Of a stretch of 64,000 bases of DNA, positions 17,316 to 27,350 are shown in pieces. The translations under genes were made by a program, and so were the position numbers. This DNA is from Lichenibacterium dinghuense (GTDB taxonomy: Bacteria > Pseudomonadota > Alphaproteobacteria > Rhizobiales > Beijerinckiaceae). The notes under the pieces were generated by a model, which had not been told where the DNA came from, did not search any database, and saw nothing but the letters and a program-made list of their open reading frames with translations. The DNA is taken from positions 5,671,501 to 5,735,500 of the forward strand of contig NZ_JAJLMN010000001.1 of the NCBI RefSeq assembly GCF_021730615.1, given 5' to 3'. The first letter of the stretch is position 1, and the number at the start of each line of letters is the position of its first letter.

Positions 17316-18626
17316 TCAGCCGGCGTCCGGCAGGCCGGGGATCGACACGCCGAACGTCTGCAGGATCAGCACGACGTTCAGTGCCACGATGATCGCCGTG
17401 CCGGCTACCGCCGCGACGTCGGTCAGGCGCCCATTGGCGAACGGGCCCATGATGTCGCGCCGCCGGGTGAACAGCACCAGCGCGACCATGGGCAGCGGCA
17501 GCACGAAGCTCAGCACGACCTGGCTCATCACCAGCGCCTTGGTGGAGTCGATGCCGAGCGCCACGACCACGAAGGCCGGCGCCATCGTCACCATCCGGCG
17601 GACCCACACGGGGATCGAGAAGCCGACGAAGCCCTGCATGATCATCTGCCCCGCCATCGTGCCTACCGCCGAGGAGGATAGGCCGGAGGCGAGCAGCGAC
17701 ACGAGGAAGATGCCCGCCGCGGCGGGTCCCAGCAGCGGGGTCAGCGTGTGATAGGCCGAGCCGATCTCGGCGACGTCGTCGTGCCCGAGGTGGAAGGCGG
17801 CGGCGGCCATCACCACCATGGCCATGTTGATCAGCCCGGCGACCGTGAGCGCGAGGAGGACCTCGCGGTTCGAATAGCGCAGCAGCAGGGCGCGCTCGCG
17901 GTCGTCTCGCGCGGGGGCGCGGTGCTGCGTCAGGCCGGAGTGGAGGTAGAGTGCGTGCGGCATCACGGTGGCGCCGATGATGCCGACCGCGATGGTCAGC
18001 GCCTCGGGCGCGGGCAGCCGCGGCACCACGGCGCCGAAGCCCGCCGCGGCCCAGTCGACCGGCGCGATCAGCATCTCGGCGAGGTAGCTCACCCCGATCA
18101 CGCCGACCAGCACCGCGATGGCGATCTCCAGCGCGCGGTAGCCGCGCCGCTCCAGCATCAGGATGGCGTAGGTGGCGAGCGCCGTGACGACCATGCCGGC
18201 GAGGAGCGGGATGTCGAGCAGCAGCGACAGGCCGATGGCGCCGCCGAGGAACTCGGCGAGGTCGGTCGCCATGGCGGCGACCTCGCTGGCGATCCACATC
18301 GGCACGGTGACGCGGGCCGGGAGGTGGCGGCGGCACATCTCGGCGAGGTTGGTGCCGGTGACGATGCCGAGCTTGGCCGACAGCGCCTGGAACAGCATGG
18401 CGACGAGGTTCGCCATCACCACGACCCAGAGCAGCGCGTAGCCGAACTTGGCGCCCGCCTGGATGTTGGTCGCGAAGTTGCCGGGGTCCATGTAGGCGAT
18501 CGAGGCGACGATCGCCGGCCCCGCCATCACCAGCGCCGAGCCGAAGCCCCGCCGCCGGCCCGCCAGCACCTCGCGGATCGCCGCATCGGTCCGCCCGCTC
18601 ATCGCCGCCGCATCCCGCACTGACAT
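17316..18626 (-). CDS. mntH: Nramp-family Mn(II)/divalent metal transporter
   Basis: A 436-residue Nramp protein with about eleven hydrophobic segments. Metal-binding motif DPGN at residues 47-50 in segment 1 and ATVMPHALYLHS (the MPH motif) in segment 6; NLAEMCRRHLP and AEFLGGAIGLS are also family-typical. It imports Mn2+ (and Fe2+) driven by protons. It is divergent from mntR, with a palindromic operator in the 141-bp gap, so repression by Mn-loaded MntR is expected. A start 27 bp further in is also possible. Confidence 0.92.
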   Translation of the reverse strand: MSVRDAAAMSGRTDAAIREVLAGRRRGFGSALVMAGPAIVASIAYMDPGNFATNIQAGAKFGYALLWVVVMANLVAMLFQALSAKLGIVTGTNLAEMCRRHLPARVTVPMWIASEVAAMATDLAEFLGGAIGLSLLLDIPLLAGMVVTALATYAILMLERRGYRALEIAIAVLVGVIGVSYLAEMLIAPVDWAAAGFGAVVPRLPAPEALTIAVGIIGATVMPHALYLHSGLTQHRAPARDDRERALLLRYSNREVLLALTVAGLINMAMVVMAAAAFHLGHDDVAEIGSAYHTLTPLLGPAAAGIFLVSLLASGLSSSAVGTMAGQMIMQGFVGFSIPVWVRRMVTMAPAFVVVALGIDSTKALVMSQVVLSFVLPLPMVALVLFTRRRDIMGPFANGRLTDVAAVAGTAIIVALNVVLILQTFGVSIPGLPDAG

Positions 18627-18669
18627 CCGATCGCCCCCATGCCGCCGTCGCCTTCCATCCGCTCCAGAG

Positions 18670-18685
18670 TGTAGCCTCGGCTACA
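18670..18685. promoter_or_regulatory. Putative MntR operator between mntH and mntR
   Basis: TGTAGCCTCGGCTACA: perfect 7-bp inverted repeats around a 2-bp centre, 44 bp upstream of mntH and 82 bp upstream of mntR. Its TAGC...GCTA core resembles MntR boxes such as that of E. coli. Position between the divergent pair suggests control of one or both promoters. Confidence 0.65.
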
Positions 18686-18767
18686 TCATCGTCAACCGGC
18701 TTCATTGACGCCGGGGGCCGAACCGGACGACACCGGACGCGAAGCGACCAACGCGGGGCGACGACAG

Positions 18768-19202
18768 ATGGACGACGAGGCCCTGCCGGGCGAGGAGGCG
18801 AACGCCGCGCAGCGCTTCGGCAAGGCGCGCTCGGCCCGCTCCTCGGCGGTGCTGGAGGACTACACGGAGCTGATCGCCGACCTGCAGGCGGGCACCGGCG
18901 AGGCGCGCACCACCGACATCGCGCGCGCCCTCGGCGTGACCCATCCCACCGCCAACAAGGCCATCGCGCGGCTGAAGCGCGAGGGGCTCGCGACCTCGAA
19001 GCCCTACCGCGGCATCTTCCTGACCGAGGCCGGCCAGGCCATGGCGGAGCGCTGCCGCGCCCGCCACCGCACGGTGGTGAAGCTGCTGCTGGCCGTCGGC
19101 GTCCCGCCCGAGGCGGCGGAGATCGACGCCGAGGGCATCGAACACCACGTGTCCGGCGCCACGCTCGACGCCTTCGAGGCCTTCCTGCGGTCCGGGCGCT
19201 GA
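18768..19202 (+). CDS. mntR: MntR-type manganese-responsive regulator (DtxR family)
   Basis: A 144-residue DtxR/MntR-family protein: an N-terminal stretch of about 27 residues, winged helix with LEDYTELIADLQAG, TTDIARALGVTHPTANKAI and RLKREGLATSKPYRGIFLT, then the dimerisation/metal-binding helices with GIEHHVSG. The His-His pair and acidic residues fit metal ligands. The ATG at 18768 was preferred over upstream in-frame codons because the family begins there. Divergent from mntH with a palindrome in between, matching the E. coli-type MntR-MntH pairing. Confidence 0.85.
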   Translation: MDDEALPGEEANAAQRFGKARSARSSAVLEDYTELIADLQAGTGEARTTDIARALGVTHPTANKAIARLKREGLATSKPYRGIFLTEAGQAMAERCRARHRTVVKLLLAVGVPPEAAEIDAEGIEHHVSGATLDAFEAFLRSGR

Positions 19203-19254
19203 GGAGCGAATCGCGGTAAGGGTCGCCGTCGTCCCGCAACGGAAAGCCCGCTCG

Positions 19255-20025
19255 ATGCCGCACAGCCTTCGCGCCCTGACGCTCGCCGCCCTGGTTCTCG
19301 CGCCCGCCTCGGCCCGCGCCGAGGACGTCAGCGTCATGATCTCGGGCGGCTTCAAATCCACCTATCAGGCGCTGCTGCCCGCTTTCGAGAAGGAGAGCGG
19401 CGACCGCGTCACCACCCTGCCCGGCCCGTCCATGGGGACGACGCCGGACGCGATCCCGATGCGCCTCGCCCGGGGCGAGCCCGACGACGTTCTGATCATG
19501 GTGGGCTACGCGCTCGACGCCCTGATCAGGGACGGCCGCGCCGTGGCGGGCTCGAAGGTCGACCTCGCCGTCTCGCCCATCGGCATGGCGGTGAAGGCCG
19601 GCGCGCCGGTGCCGGACATCTCCACGGTCGACAAGCTGCGCGCGGCGCTGCTCGCGGCCGGGTCGGTCGCCTATTCGGACAGCGCCAGCGGGGTCTACAT
19701 CCGCGACGAGCTGTTCAAGCGGCTCGGCATCGAGGCCGAGATGAAGAGCAAGGCTCGCATGATCCCGGCCACGCCCGTGGCCGAGATCGTGGCGCGCGGC
19801 GAGGCGGAGCTCGGCTTCCAGCAGGTGGCGGAGCTCCTGCCGATCGCCGGCATCACCTTCGCGGGCAAGCTGCCCGAGGCGGTGCAGCAGACGACCGTCT
19901 TCTCGGCCGGCATCGCCACCGCGGCGAAACATCCGGACGCCGGCCGCGCGCTCGTCGCCTATATGTCCTCCCCGGCCGCGGCGCCCGTCATGGAGAGGAT
20001 GGGGCTCGAGCCCGCGAAGCATTGA
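19255..20025 (+). CDS. ModA-like periplasmic substrate-binding protein
   Basis: A 256-residue exported protein with a signal peptide (cleaved near ARAEDV). The mature part shows the bacterial extracellular solute-binding type-II pattern of ModA-like proteins: VMISGGFKSTYQALLPAFE, then GEPDDVLIMVGYALD, DSASGVYIRDEL and GEAELGFQQVAELLP. Real ModA proteins usually have ASS-L near the start; this one has GGF instead, so the ligand may be another anion or a small organic acid. No modBC genes are present. An MFS anion-type permease starts 12 bp downstream, so the two probably share a transcript. Confidence 0.75.
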   Translation: MPHSLRALTLAALVLAPASARAEDVSVMISGGFKSTYQALLPAFEKESGDRVTTLPGPSMGTTPDAIPMRLARGEPDDVLIMVGYALDALIRDGRAVAGSKVDLAVSPIGMAVKAGAPVPDISTVDKLRAALLAAGSVAYSDSASGVYIRDELFKRLGIEAEMKSKARMIPATPVAEIVARGEAELGFQQVAELLPIAGITFAGKLPEAVQQTTVFSAGIATAAKHPDAGRALVAYMSSPAAAPVMERMGLEPAKH

Positions 20026-20037
20026 TTCGGGGACAGA

Positions 20038-21342
20038 ATGTCGGCACGGGATGATGGCGCGCTCGCCTCCGGGATCGCGAAGGCGAGGCGGCGGCTCGTG
20101 CCGTTCCTCGTGCTCATGTTCACCCTGGCCTACCTCGACCGCACCAACGTGGGGCTCGCCGAGCAGCAGTTCCGCGCCGACACGGGAGTGAGCGAGGGCG
20201 CCTTCGCGCTGGGGGCGGGGATCTTCTTCGTCGGCTACGCGGTGCTGGAGGTGCCCTCGAACCTCCTGCTGCGCCGCGTCGGCGCCCGTCGCTGGCTCGC
20301 CCGCATCATGGTGAGCTGGGGCGTCGTCGCGGCCGGGGCCTGCCTCGCGCGGGGCGACTGGTCTTTCTGGGCGCAGCGCGTGCTGCTCGGGGTGGCCGAG
20401 GCCGGCTTCTTCCCCGGCGTGGTGCTCTACCTCGCCACCTGGTTCCCGCGCGCGGAGCGCGGCCGCGTCATCGGCACCTTCTACTTCGGCCTGCCGCTGG
20501 CGCTGGTGCTGGGCAGCCCGGTCGGCGGCGCGCTGCTGGCGCTCGACGGCGCGCTCGGCCTGCACGGCTGGCAGTGGCTGTTCCTCGTCGAGGGCGCGCT
20601 GGCCTCGGCCGTCGGGGTCGCGGCGCTGTTCGTGCTCGTCGACCGGCCCGAGGACGCGCCCTGGCTCGGCGCGGACGAGGCGCGCGCCCTGTCCGACGCC
20701 GCCGCCTCCGAGGAGAGCGCCAAGGAGCAGGCCGGCGCCGCCTCGCTCGGCCGCGCCTTCACCGACCCGGTGATGCTGCTGCTGATCGCGCTCTACACGC
20801 TGATCCAGGTCGGCTCCTACGGCCTCGCCTTCTCGCTGCCGACCACGATCGCGACGCTGCTCGGCGTCAAGGTCGGCCCGCTGGTCGGGCTTGTGTCGGC
20901 GGGCCCGTGGGGGGTGGCGCTGCTCGCCATGGCGGTGCTGCCCGACCGCGCGGTGCGGAGCGGGCGCGAGCGGATCACGGTCGCGGCGCTGCTCGCCGCC
21001 GCCGCGGCCGGGCTCGCCCTCGCGGCGGCGCTGCCGCCCCTGCCCGCCATCCTGGCCCTCAGCGTTACCGCGGCCGGCATCACCGCGGCGCAGCCGATCG
21101 TGTGGACCTTCCCGACGACGCGGCTCGGCGGCGCCGCCGCGGCGGGCGGCATCGCGCTCATCTCCTCGGTGGGCAACCTCGGCGGCTTCGCGGCGCCGAA
21201 CCTGCGCGTGCTCGCGGAGCGCGCCTTCGGCACGCCGGCCGCCGGCTTCGACGTCCTCGCGGGTGCCGCGGCGCTGGCGGCCGGGATCGTGCTGCTGGTG
21301 CCGCGACGGCGGGGCGATGCGCCGGACCGGGTTGCCCGCTGA
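20038..21342 (+). CDS. MFS transporter of the anion:cation symporter type
   Basis: A 434-residue twelve-helix permease of the ACS (phthalate/hexuronate) family. Visible motifs are FTLAYLDRTNVGLAEQQF in helix 1, YAVLEVPSNLLLRRVGARRW before helix 3, and GVAEAGFFPGVVLYLATWFP, each characteristic of this family; a long charged loop (EEDAPWLGADEARAL region) separates the halves. Substrates of the family are organic anions such as tartrate, glucarate or phthalate; the specific one here is unknown. Co-oriented and almost contiguous with the binding protein upstream. Confidence 0.85.
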   Translation: MSARDDGALASGIAKARRRLVPFLVLMFTLAYLDRTNVGLAEQQFRADTGVSEGAFALGAGIFFVGYAVLEVPSNLLLRRVGARRWLARIMVSWGVVAAGACLARGDWSFWAQRVLLGVAEAGFFPGVVLYLATWFPRAERGRVIGTFYFGLPLALVLGSPVGGALLALDGALGLHGWQWLFLVEGALASAVGVAALFVLVDRPEDAPWLGADEARALSDAAASEESAKEQAGAASLGRAFTDPVMLLLIALYTLIQVGSYGLAFSLPTTIATLLGVKVGPLVGLVSAGPWGVALLAMAVLPDRAVRSGRERITVAALLAAAAAGLALAAALPPLPAILALSVTAAGITAAQPIVWTFPTTRLGGAAAAGGIALISSVGNLGGFAAPNLRVLAERAFGTPAAGFDVLAGAAALAAGIVLLVPRRRGDAPDRVAR

Positions 21343-21406
21343 GGCGCGCCCGGCATAGTGGCTTCGGGTTTGCCGAATCGGCGGCATCCGGTGCGGGTGG
21401 GCAGGC

Positions 21407-21814
21407 ATGACGATCGTCGCGATTCGGAGCGGCCGGGCCGCCGCCGGCACCCTGGCCGGGGCGGCGCTGCTGCTGGCGACGGCGCTGCCGGCCGCGGCCT
21501 TCTCGGCCCGTTTCTCCTGGCGCGGTATCCCGGCCTGCGGGACGGTGTCGCCCGCCTTCGCGCTGAAGGGCGTGCCGCGCGGGACCGCGTCGCTGAACTT
21601 CGCCCTGCGCGACCGCGACGCGCCCGACGCACCGGAGAGCGGCTCGACCGTGCCCTACGCCGGGCGGGGCGCCGTGCCGAAGGGCGCCGTCACCTACACG
21701 GGGCCCTGCCCGCCCAAGGGCACGAGCCACCACTACATCTGGACCATCCACGCGATCGACGCGAAGGGCGGCGACCTCGACATGACGGAGGCGGCGGGAA
21801 ACTACCCGCGGTGA
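21407..21814 (+). CDS. YbhB/YbcL-type PEBP family protein
   Basis: A 135-residue member of the Raf-kinase-inhibitor/phosphatidylethanolamine-binding family with an N-terminal signal or anchor (hydrophobic to about residue 32). The family's ligand pocket motifs are visible as RDRDAPDAPES and SHHYIWTIHAID. It is shorter than cytosolic YbhB (about 158 residues) and ends right after the strand TEAAGNYPR. Function of bacterial PEBP proteins is poorly defined. The gene stands alone. Confidence 0.75.
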   Translation: MTIVAIRSGRAAAGTLAGAALLLATALPAAAFSARFSWRGIPACGTVSPAFALKGVPRGTASLNFALRDRDAPDAPESGSTVPYAGRGAVPKGAVTYTGPCPPKGTSHHYIWTIHAIDAKGGDLDMTEAAGNYPR

Positions 21815-21868
21815 CCCGAGGCGCCGGACCCGCCGTCCCGGCGCGGCGGGAGGGGCGATCGGCTCGCC

Positions 21869-22969
21869 TCACGGCCGAACGGCCCGGCGCCCCCGCGCGA
21901 GGTCCCGCAGCAGCAGCCCCACGACTCCGGCTCCGAGCAGCACGTCGACGGCCGACAGCAAGGCGCTCCCCTGCCACAGGCTCGCCGCCGCGAAGCAGGC
22001 GAGTGCGACGTTGACGACGAAGACCCGCGCCAGCACCTCGCGCACGGTGAAGCCGCGCGCCAACGCGACCTGGTAGAAGTGGTGGCGGTGGGCCTCCCAC
22101 ACGCGGTCGCCGCGGTTGAGGCGCCAGACCAGCGTGATGCCGCTGTCGGCGATGGAGTAGAGCGGCAGGATCACCGCCGCCGCGAGCCCGCCGCGCGAGG
22201 CGAGGTCGAACAGACCGTAGGCGACCAGGAGTCCGATCGCGAGGCTGCCGACGTCGCCGAGGAACAGCCGCGCCACCGGCCGGTTGAACGGCGCGAAGCC
22301 GAGCACGGCGCCGAGCAAGGCCAGCATGGCGAGGCCCGCCGGCGCCGACAGCGCCCCGAAGAACCAGAACAGCGACAGCGCGCCCGCCACCGGCACGGTC
22401 TCGGCGACCGTGAGCCAGTCCATGCCGTCCATGAAGTTGGTCAGGTTCACGAACCACGCGCCGCCGACGACGAGCAGCAGCCGCTCGACCGCGAGCGGCA
22501 GGACCGGCAGCACCCGCGCGCCCTCGGGCAGCGCCGAGACAGCGGTGCCCATGGCGATGAGCTGCAACGCCAGCCGCGGCAGCGGCGGCAGCGGGCGGAT
22601 GTCGTCGACCGCGCCGACGACGCCCACCAGAACCGCGGCGCCGAGCACGGTCCACAGGCGCCACGCGTCCGCGGCGTCGAGCGCGAAGCCGGATCCCGGC
22701 CCGAAGCCCAGCGCGGTCGGCCCCTCGGCGCCGAGCGCGGCGGAGCCGAGCCAGGCCGCCAGCACCACCGTGCCCAGCACCGCGATGCCGCCGCCCTGCG
22801 GGGTCGGCGTGACGTGGGCCGAGCGGGCGTTGGGCCGCGCCAGCGCGTAGCGGACCAGCACGGGGCGCAGGAGGCCGATGAGGATCAGGCAGCCGAAGGC
22901 CGCCATGGCGAGGAATAGCAGCCCGAAGCCGAACAGCAGCGCCCCGAAGCCGGACAGGACGGGGTTCAC
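21869..22969 (-). CDS. WecA/MraY-like phospho-sugar transferase (glycosyltransferase family 4)
   Basis: A 366-residue polytopic membrane enzyme with about ten hydrophobic segments. All active-site motifs of the polyprenyl-phosphate N-acetylhexosamine-1-phosphate transferase family are present: [47 protein letters not shown], and the C-terminal HRHHFYQ. It would load a sugar-1-phosphate onto undecaprenyl phosphate to start an O-antigen or exopolysaccharide repeat. mraY is normally in the dcw cluster, absent here, so a WecA-like role is more likely. No other polysaccharide genes are adjacent. Confidence 0.85.
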   Translation of the reverse strand: MNPVLSGFGALLFGFGLLFLAMAAFGCLILIGLLRPVLVRYALARPNARSAHVTPTPQGGGIAVLGTVVLAAWLGSAALGAEGPTALGFGPGSGFALDAADAWRLWTVLGAAVLVGVVGAVDDIRPLPPLPRLALQLIAMGTAVSALPEGARVLPVLPLAVERLLLVVGGAWFVNLTNFMDGMDWLTVAETVPVAGALSLFWFFGALSAPAGLAMLALLGAVLGFAPFNRPVARLFLGDVGSLAIGLLVAYGLFDLASRGGLAAAVILPLYSIADSGITLVWRLNRGDRVWEAHRHHFYQVALARGFTVREVLARVFVVNVALACFAAASLWQGSALLSAVDVLLGAGVVGLLLRDLARGRRAVRP

Positions 22970-23085
22970 GCCGCCGCTCCCGGCGCGGGGGCGAAGCTCA
23001 ACGGAGCCATGCGAGCGGCAGCTTGTTGCAGTGCATCGATCGACCTTATATCAGCGCGACTTTTCGCCGTGACCCAGAGCCATCC

Positions 23086-23994
23086 ATGCCGGGACAGCTG
23101 TCCGCCCACCTTCGACGCCTCGAATCCGAGGCCATCCATATCATGCGCGAGGTCGTGGCCGAATTCCGCAAGCCGGTGATGCTCTACTCCATCGGCAAGG
23201 ACTCCACCGCCATGCTGCACGTGGCGCAGAAGGCGTTCTTCCCGGCCGTGCCGCCCTTCCCGCTGCTCCACGTCGACACGACCTGGAAGTTCAAGGAGAT
23301 GATCGCCTTCCGGGACGACGCGGCCAAGCGCGCCGGCATGGAGCTGATCGTCCACACCAACCAGGACGGCCTGCGCCGGGGCATCTCGCCCGTGGCCTCC
23401 GGCTCTTCGGTCCACACCCAGGTGATGAAGACCGAAGGGCTGCGGCAGGCACTCGACCACCACGGCTTCGACGCGGCCTTCGGCGGCGCGCGGCGCGACG
23501 AGGAGAAGAGCCGCGCCAAGGAGCGCGTCTTCTCGCACCGGTCCGAGGCCCACGCATGGGATCCGCGCAACCAGCGCCCGGAGCTCTGGCACCTCTACAA
23601 CACGCGCATCCGCCAGGGGGAATCCATGCGCGTCTTCCCCCTGTCGAACTGGACCGAGTTCGACGTGTGGGACTACATCCAGGCCGAGGAGATCCCGGTC
23701 GTGCCGCTCTACTTCGCCAAGGAGCGGCCGGTCGTGCACCGCGACGGCGCCCTCATCATGGTGGACGACGAGCGCCTGCCGCTGAAGCCCGGCGAGACGC
23801 CCGAGATGCGCCGCGTGCGCTTCCGCACGCTCGGCTGCTATCCGCTGACCGGGGCCGTCGATTCGGACGCGGACACGCTCGACGCGGTGCTGGCCGAGAT
23901 GCGCGACTCGACCACCTCCGAGCGGCAGGGCCGGCTCATCGATTCGGACGAGGCGGGCTCCATGGAAAAGAAGAAGCGGGAAGGGTATTTCTGA
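23086..23994 (+). CDS. cysD: Sulfate adenylyltransferase subunit 2
   Basis: A 302-residue PP-loop ATP pyrophosphatase-family subunit of ATP sulfurylase. Visible are the PP-loop [13 protein letters not shown] near residue 38, [13 protein letters not shown], the [19 protein letters not shown] block and a RGxx C-terminus (KKKREGYF). With CysN it makes APS from sulfate and ATP. The ATG at 23086 matches family N-termini. Its stop codon overlaps the start of cysNC (TGATG), giving translational coupling. Divergent from the glycosyltransferase gene over a 116-bp gap. Confidence 0.95.
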   Translation: MPGQLSAHLRRLESEAIHIMREVVAEFRKPVMLYSIGKDSTAMLHVAQKAFFPAVPPFPLLHVDTTWKFKEMIAFRDDAAKRAGMELIVHTNQDGLRRGISPVASGSSVHTQVMKTEGLRQALDHHGFDAAFGGARRDEEKSRAKERVFSHRSEAHAWDPRNQRPELWHLYNTRIRQGESMRVFPLSNWTEFDVWDYIQAEEIPVVPLYFAKERPVVHRDGALIMVDDERLPLKPGETPEMRRVRFRTLGCYPLTGAVDSDADTLDAVLAEMRDSTTSERQGRLIDSDEAGSMEKKKREGYF

Positions 23995-25865
23995 TGTCCG
24001 GCGACGCGAACCACTTCGCCCTCCCCACCCTGCGCTTCCTCACCTGCGGCTCGGTCGACGACGGCAAGTCGACGCTGATCGGCCGGCTGCTCTACGAGCA
24101 GAAGTCGATCTTCGACGACCAGCTCTCGGCCCTTGAGCGCGATTCGAAGAAGCACGGCACCGTCGGCGACGACATCGACTTCGCGCTGCTGGTCGACGGG
24201 CTCGAGGCCGAGCGCGAGCAGGGCATCACCATCGACGTCGCCTACCGCTACTTCTCCACGGCGAAGCGCGCCTTCGTGGTGGCGGACACGCCCGGCCACG
24301 AGCAGTTCACCCGCAACATGGCGACCGGCGCCTCCAACGCCGACCTCGCCATCCTGCTCGTGGACGCCCGCAAGGGACTGCTGCCGCAGACCCGGCGCCA
24401 CGCCACCATCGTGTCGATGCTCGGCATCCGCGACGTGGTGCTGGCGGTCAACAAGATCGACCTCGTCGGCCACGATCAGCGCGTCTTCTCGGCGATCGTG
24501 AAGGATTTCGAGGCCTTCGCCGACCGTCTGAACTTCCGCTCGGTCACGCCGATCCCCGTGTCGGCCCGCTACGGCGACAACCTGTCCGAGCCGTCCAAGG
24601 CGATGCCCTGGTACGCGGGGCCGACGCTGGTCGGCTTCCTGGAAACCGTCGACGTGCGCCACGACCGGGCGGCCCGGCCGTTCCGCCTGCCCGTGCAGTG
24701 GGTGAACCGGCCGAACCTCGACTTCCGCGGCTTCGCCGGCACGGTGGCGGGCGGGCGGGTGCGAATCGGCGACGAGATCGCGGTGGCGGGCTCGGGCCGC
24801 ACCACGCGCGTCGCCCGCGTGCTCGCTTCCGGGCGCGACGTCGAGGAGGCCGAGGCGGGCGACGCGGTCACGCTGACGCTCGCCGACGAGGTCGACATCG
24901 CCCGCGGCGACGTGCTGGTCGACCCGAAGAGCCGGCCGCCGGTGGCGGACCAGTTCGCCGCTCACCTGATCTGGATGAGCGACGAGGCGCTGCTGCCCGG
25001 CCGCTCCTACATGATGAAGCTCGCGACGCGGCTCGTGCCGGTCACGGTCACGGACCTCAAGCACCGCGTCGACATCAACTCGCTGGAGCACAACGCCGCG
25101 AAGACGCTGCGGCTGAACGAGATCGGCTTCTGCAACCTCGCGACCTCGGCGCCGATCGCCTTTGACCCGTATCGCGAGGACCGCGACACCGGCGCCTTCA
25201 TCCTGATCGACCGCGCCACCAACGCCACCGCGGGCGCCGGCCTGGTCGACTTCCCCCTGCGGCGCGCCACCAACATCCACTACCAGGACCTCGCGGTCAC
25301 GAAGCAGGCGCGCGCCGCCCTGAAGCATCAGAAGCCCGCCATCCTGTGGTTCACCGGCCTGTCGGGCGCCGGCAAGTCGACGGTCGCCAACGTGGTGGAG
25401 ACCAAGCTCCACGCGCGGGGCGTCCACACCGTGATGCTCGACGGCGACAACGTCCGCCACGGGCTGAACAAGGACCTCGGCTTCACGGACGCCGACCGGG
25501 TCGAGAACATCCGCCGCGTCGGCGAGGTGGCGAAGCTGATGGTGGAAGCCGGCACGGTGGCGCTGTGCTCCTTCATCTCGCCCTTCGCGGCCGAGCGGCG
25601 CATGGTGCGCGAGCTGGTCGAGCCCGGCGAGTTCGTCGAGGTCTTCGTCGACGCGCCGATCGAGAGCTGCATCGCGCGCGACCCCAAGGGCCTTTACAAG
25701 CGGGCGCTGGCCGGCGAGATCCGCAACTTCACGGGCATCGACCAGCCCTACGAGCGGCCGGAGCACGCCGAGATCGTGCTCGCGGCGGGCGAGGCGACGC
25801 CCGACGCGCTGGCCGATCAGGTCATCGCGGCCCTGGAGGAGCGCGGCATCATCCAGCGGTTCTGA
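23994..25865 (+). CDS. cysNC: Bifunctional sulfate adenylyltransferase subunit 1/adenylylsulfate kinase
   Basis: A 623-residue fusion of the same type as rhizobial NodQ. Residues 1-430 are the CysN GTPase: P-loop [19 protein letters not shown], switch [25 protein letters not shown], followed by two elongation-factor-like barrels. From about residue 445 comes the CysC APS kinase with P-loop [18 protein letters not shown], then [16 protein letters not shown] and [20 protein letters not shown]. It drives APS synthesis by GTP hydrolysis and phosphorylates APS to PAPS. A GC-rich terminator-like hairpin follows the stop by 8 bp. Confidence 0.95.
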   Translation: MSGDANHFALPTLRFLTCGSVDDGKSTLIGRLLYEQKSIFDDQLSALERDSKKHGTVGDDIDFALLVDGLEAEREQGITIDVAYRYFSTAKRAFVVADTPGHEQFTRNMATGASNADLAILLVDARKGLLPQTRRHATIVSMLGIRDVVLAVNKIDLVGHDQRVFSAIVKDFEAFADRLNFRSVTPIPVSARYGDNLSEPSKAMPWYAGPTLVGFLETVDVRHDRAARPFRLPVQWVNRPNLDFRGFAGTVAGGRVRIGDEIAVAGSGRTTRVARVLASGRDVEEAEAGDAVTLTLADEVDIARGDVLVDPKSRPPVADQFAAHLIWMSDEALLPGRSYMMKLATRLVPVTVTDLKHRVDINSLEHNAAKTLRLNEIGFCNLATSAPIAFDPYREDRDTGAFILIDRATNATAGAGLVDFPLRRATNIHYQDLAVTKQARAALKHQKPAILWFTGLSGAGKSTVANVVETKLHARGVHTVMLDGDNVRHGLNKDLGFTDADRVENIRRVGEVAKLMVEAGTVALCSFISPFAAERRMVRELVEPGEFVEVFVDAPIESCIARDPKGLYKRALAGEIRNFTGIDQPYERPEHAEIVLAAGEATPDALADQVIAALEERGIIQRF

Positions 25866-25873
25866 CCGCCCCG

Positions 25874-25914
25874 CCCGGCCCGGATCGCCCCCGGGCCGGG
25901 CCGATACAATTTTG
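25874..25914 (+). terminator. Terminator-like hairpin after cysNC
   Basis: CCCGGCCCGG (25874-25883) pairs perfectly with CCGGGCCGGG (25891-25900) around a 7-nt loop; the only T-rich sequence follows at 25910-25913 (TTTT). Position just past the cysNC stop fits an intrinsic terminator. Confidence 0.6.
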
Positions 25915-26099
25915 CGCCCTCCACCCCTTCACCATTTGTCGGACGAAGCCGGGACATCCCTTATTCTCCGTTTGACAGAGCAGCCATGCGTCCCCCTAAT
26001 GCGCGCGACCGAGCGGCGAACACGCCGCCGGCACGACGGTTTCGGCCACGTCGAAGCCCGCCGGGGCGGGACGACGCGGGCCACGCGAGGGAGTGGAAC

Positions 26100-27176
26100 G
26101 TGATCAACAGACGGACGTTTGCCGGCCTGGCGCTCGGGGCGATGGCCCTGTCCTCCACCGCACTGACGCCGGCCTACGCCGCCAAGGGCGACCTCATCGG
26201 CGTCGCCATGCCGACCAAGTCCTCCGCCCGGTGGATCGACGACGGCAACAACATGGTCAAGCAGCTCGAAGCCAAGGGCTACAAGACCGACCTGCAGTAC
26301 GCCGACGACGACATCCCGAACCAGCTCGCCCAGATCGAGAACATGGTCACCAAGGGCGCCAAGGTGCTGGTGATCGCCTCCATCGACGGCACCACGCTGA
26401 CCGACGTGCTGCAGAAGGCCCACGACGCCGGCGTCAAGGTCATCGCCTACGACCGCCTGATCCGCAACTCGCCCAACGTCGACTATTACGCCACCTTCGA
26501 CAACTTCAAGGTCGGCGTGCTGCAAGGCACCAGCATCATCGACAACCTGGGCCTCAAGGACGGCAAGGGCCCGTTCAACATCGAGCTGTTCGGCGGCTCG
26601 CCCGACGACAACAACGCCTACTTCTTCTACGACGGCGCCATGTCGGTGCTGAACCCCTACATCAACTCGAAGAAGCTGGTGATCCAGTCCGGCCAGATGG
26701 GCATGAAGCAGGTCTCGACCCTGCGCTGGGACCCGGCCGTGGCCCAGGCCCGCATGGACAACCTCCTGTCGGCCTACTACACCAACAAGACGTTGAACGC
26801 CGTGCTGTCGCCCTACGACGGCCTGTCGATCGGCATCCTGTCGTCTCTGAAGGGCGTCGGCTACGGCTCGGGCGACCTGAAGTACCCGGTCGTCACCGGC
26901 CAGGACTGCGAAGTGCAGTCGGTCAAGTCCATCATCGCGGGTGAGCAGACCTCGTCGATCTACAAGGACACGCGCGAGCTCGCCAAGGTCGTGGTCTCCA
27001 TGGTGGACGCGCTGGAGAACGGCTCGCAGCCTGAGATCAACGACTCCAAGACCTACGACAACGGCAAGAAGGTGGTCCCCTCCTACCTGCTGAACCCGGT
27101 CCTCGTGAACAAGTCGAACTGGAAGCCGGTGCTGGTGGACGGCGGCTACTACACGATGAAGCAGCTCGGCCAGTAA
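26100..27176 (+). CDS. chvE: ChvE-type multiple-sugar-binding periplasmic protein
   Basis: A 358-residue protein starting with GTG behind a GAGGGAG ribosome-binding site; a twin-arginine-like start ([16 protein letters not shown]) leads into a signal peptide cleaved near AYAAKG. The mature protein matches ChvE/Xyl[55 protein letters not shown] and [17 protein letters not shown]. In Agrobacterium ChvE binds glucose, galactose, arabinose and related sugars, feeds GguAB, and also signals through VirA; no vir genes are present here. A strong hairpin follows the stop. Confidence 0.93.
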   Translation: MINRRTFAGLALGAMALSSTALTPAYAAKGDLIGVAMPTKSSARWIDDGNNMVKQLEAKGYKTDLQYADDDIPNQLAQIENMVTKGAKVLVIASIDGTTLTDVLQKAHDAGVKVIAYDRLIRNSPNVDYYATFDNFKVGVLQGTSIIDNLGLKDGKGPFNIELFGGSPDDNNAYFFYDGAMSVLNPYINSKKLVIQSGQMGMKQVSTLRWDPAVAQARMDNLLSAYYTNKTLNAVLSPYDGLSIGILSSLKGVGYGSGDLKYPVVTGQDCEVQSVKSIIAGEQTSSIYKDTRELAKVVVSMVDALENGSQPEINDSKTYDNGKKVVPSYLLNPVLVNKSNWKPVLVDGGYYTMKQLGQ

Positions 27177-27186
27177 GCCGAACGCA

Positions 27187-27223
27187 CCGGGCCCGCGCGG
27201 GGACGACCTCCGCGCGGGCCCGG
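27187..27223 (+). terminator. Strong hairpin between chvE and gguA
   Basis: A perfect 14-bp stem, CCGGGCCCGCGCGG (27187-27200) with its complement at 27210-27223, around a 9-nt loop. No T-run follows. In sugar ABC operons such intercistronic structures commonly stabilise the binding-protein mRNA and reduce read-through into the transporter genes; that role is inferred here. Confidence 0.6.
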
Positions 27224-27350
27224 CCGCATCGGGACGGGGCGATGCGCCCGTGCCGCGACGACGCGATGATTGCGGGAACCCGCGCGATCTGCTGAACTCG
27301 ACCACAACGACGCCGTGACACCGAGCCGGCGCGAGGCGACAAGGGACCGA

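Noticed and set aside
17056-21450. A 1464-codon open frame on the minus strand.
   Set aside because: High-GC shadow running opposite or out of frame with mntH, mntR, the binding-protein and MFS genes; no domain in its translation.
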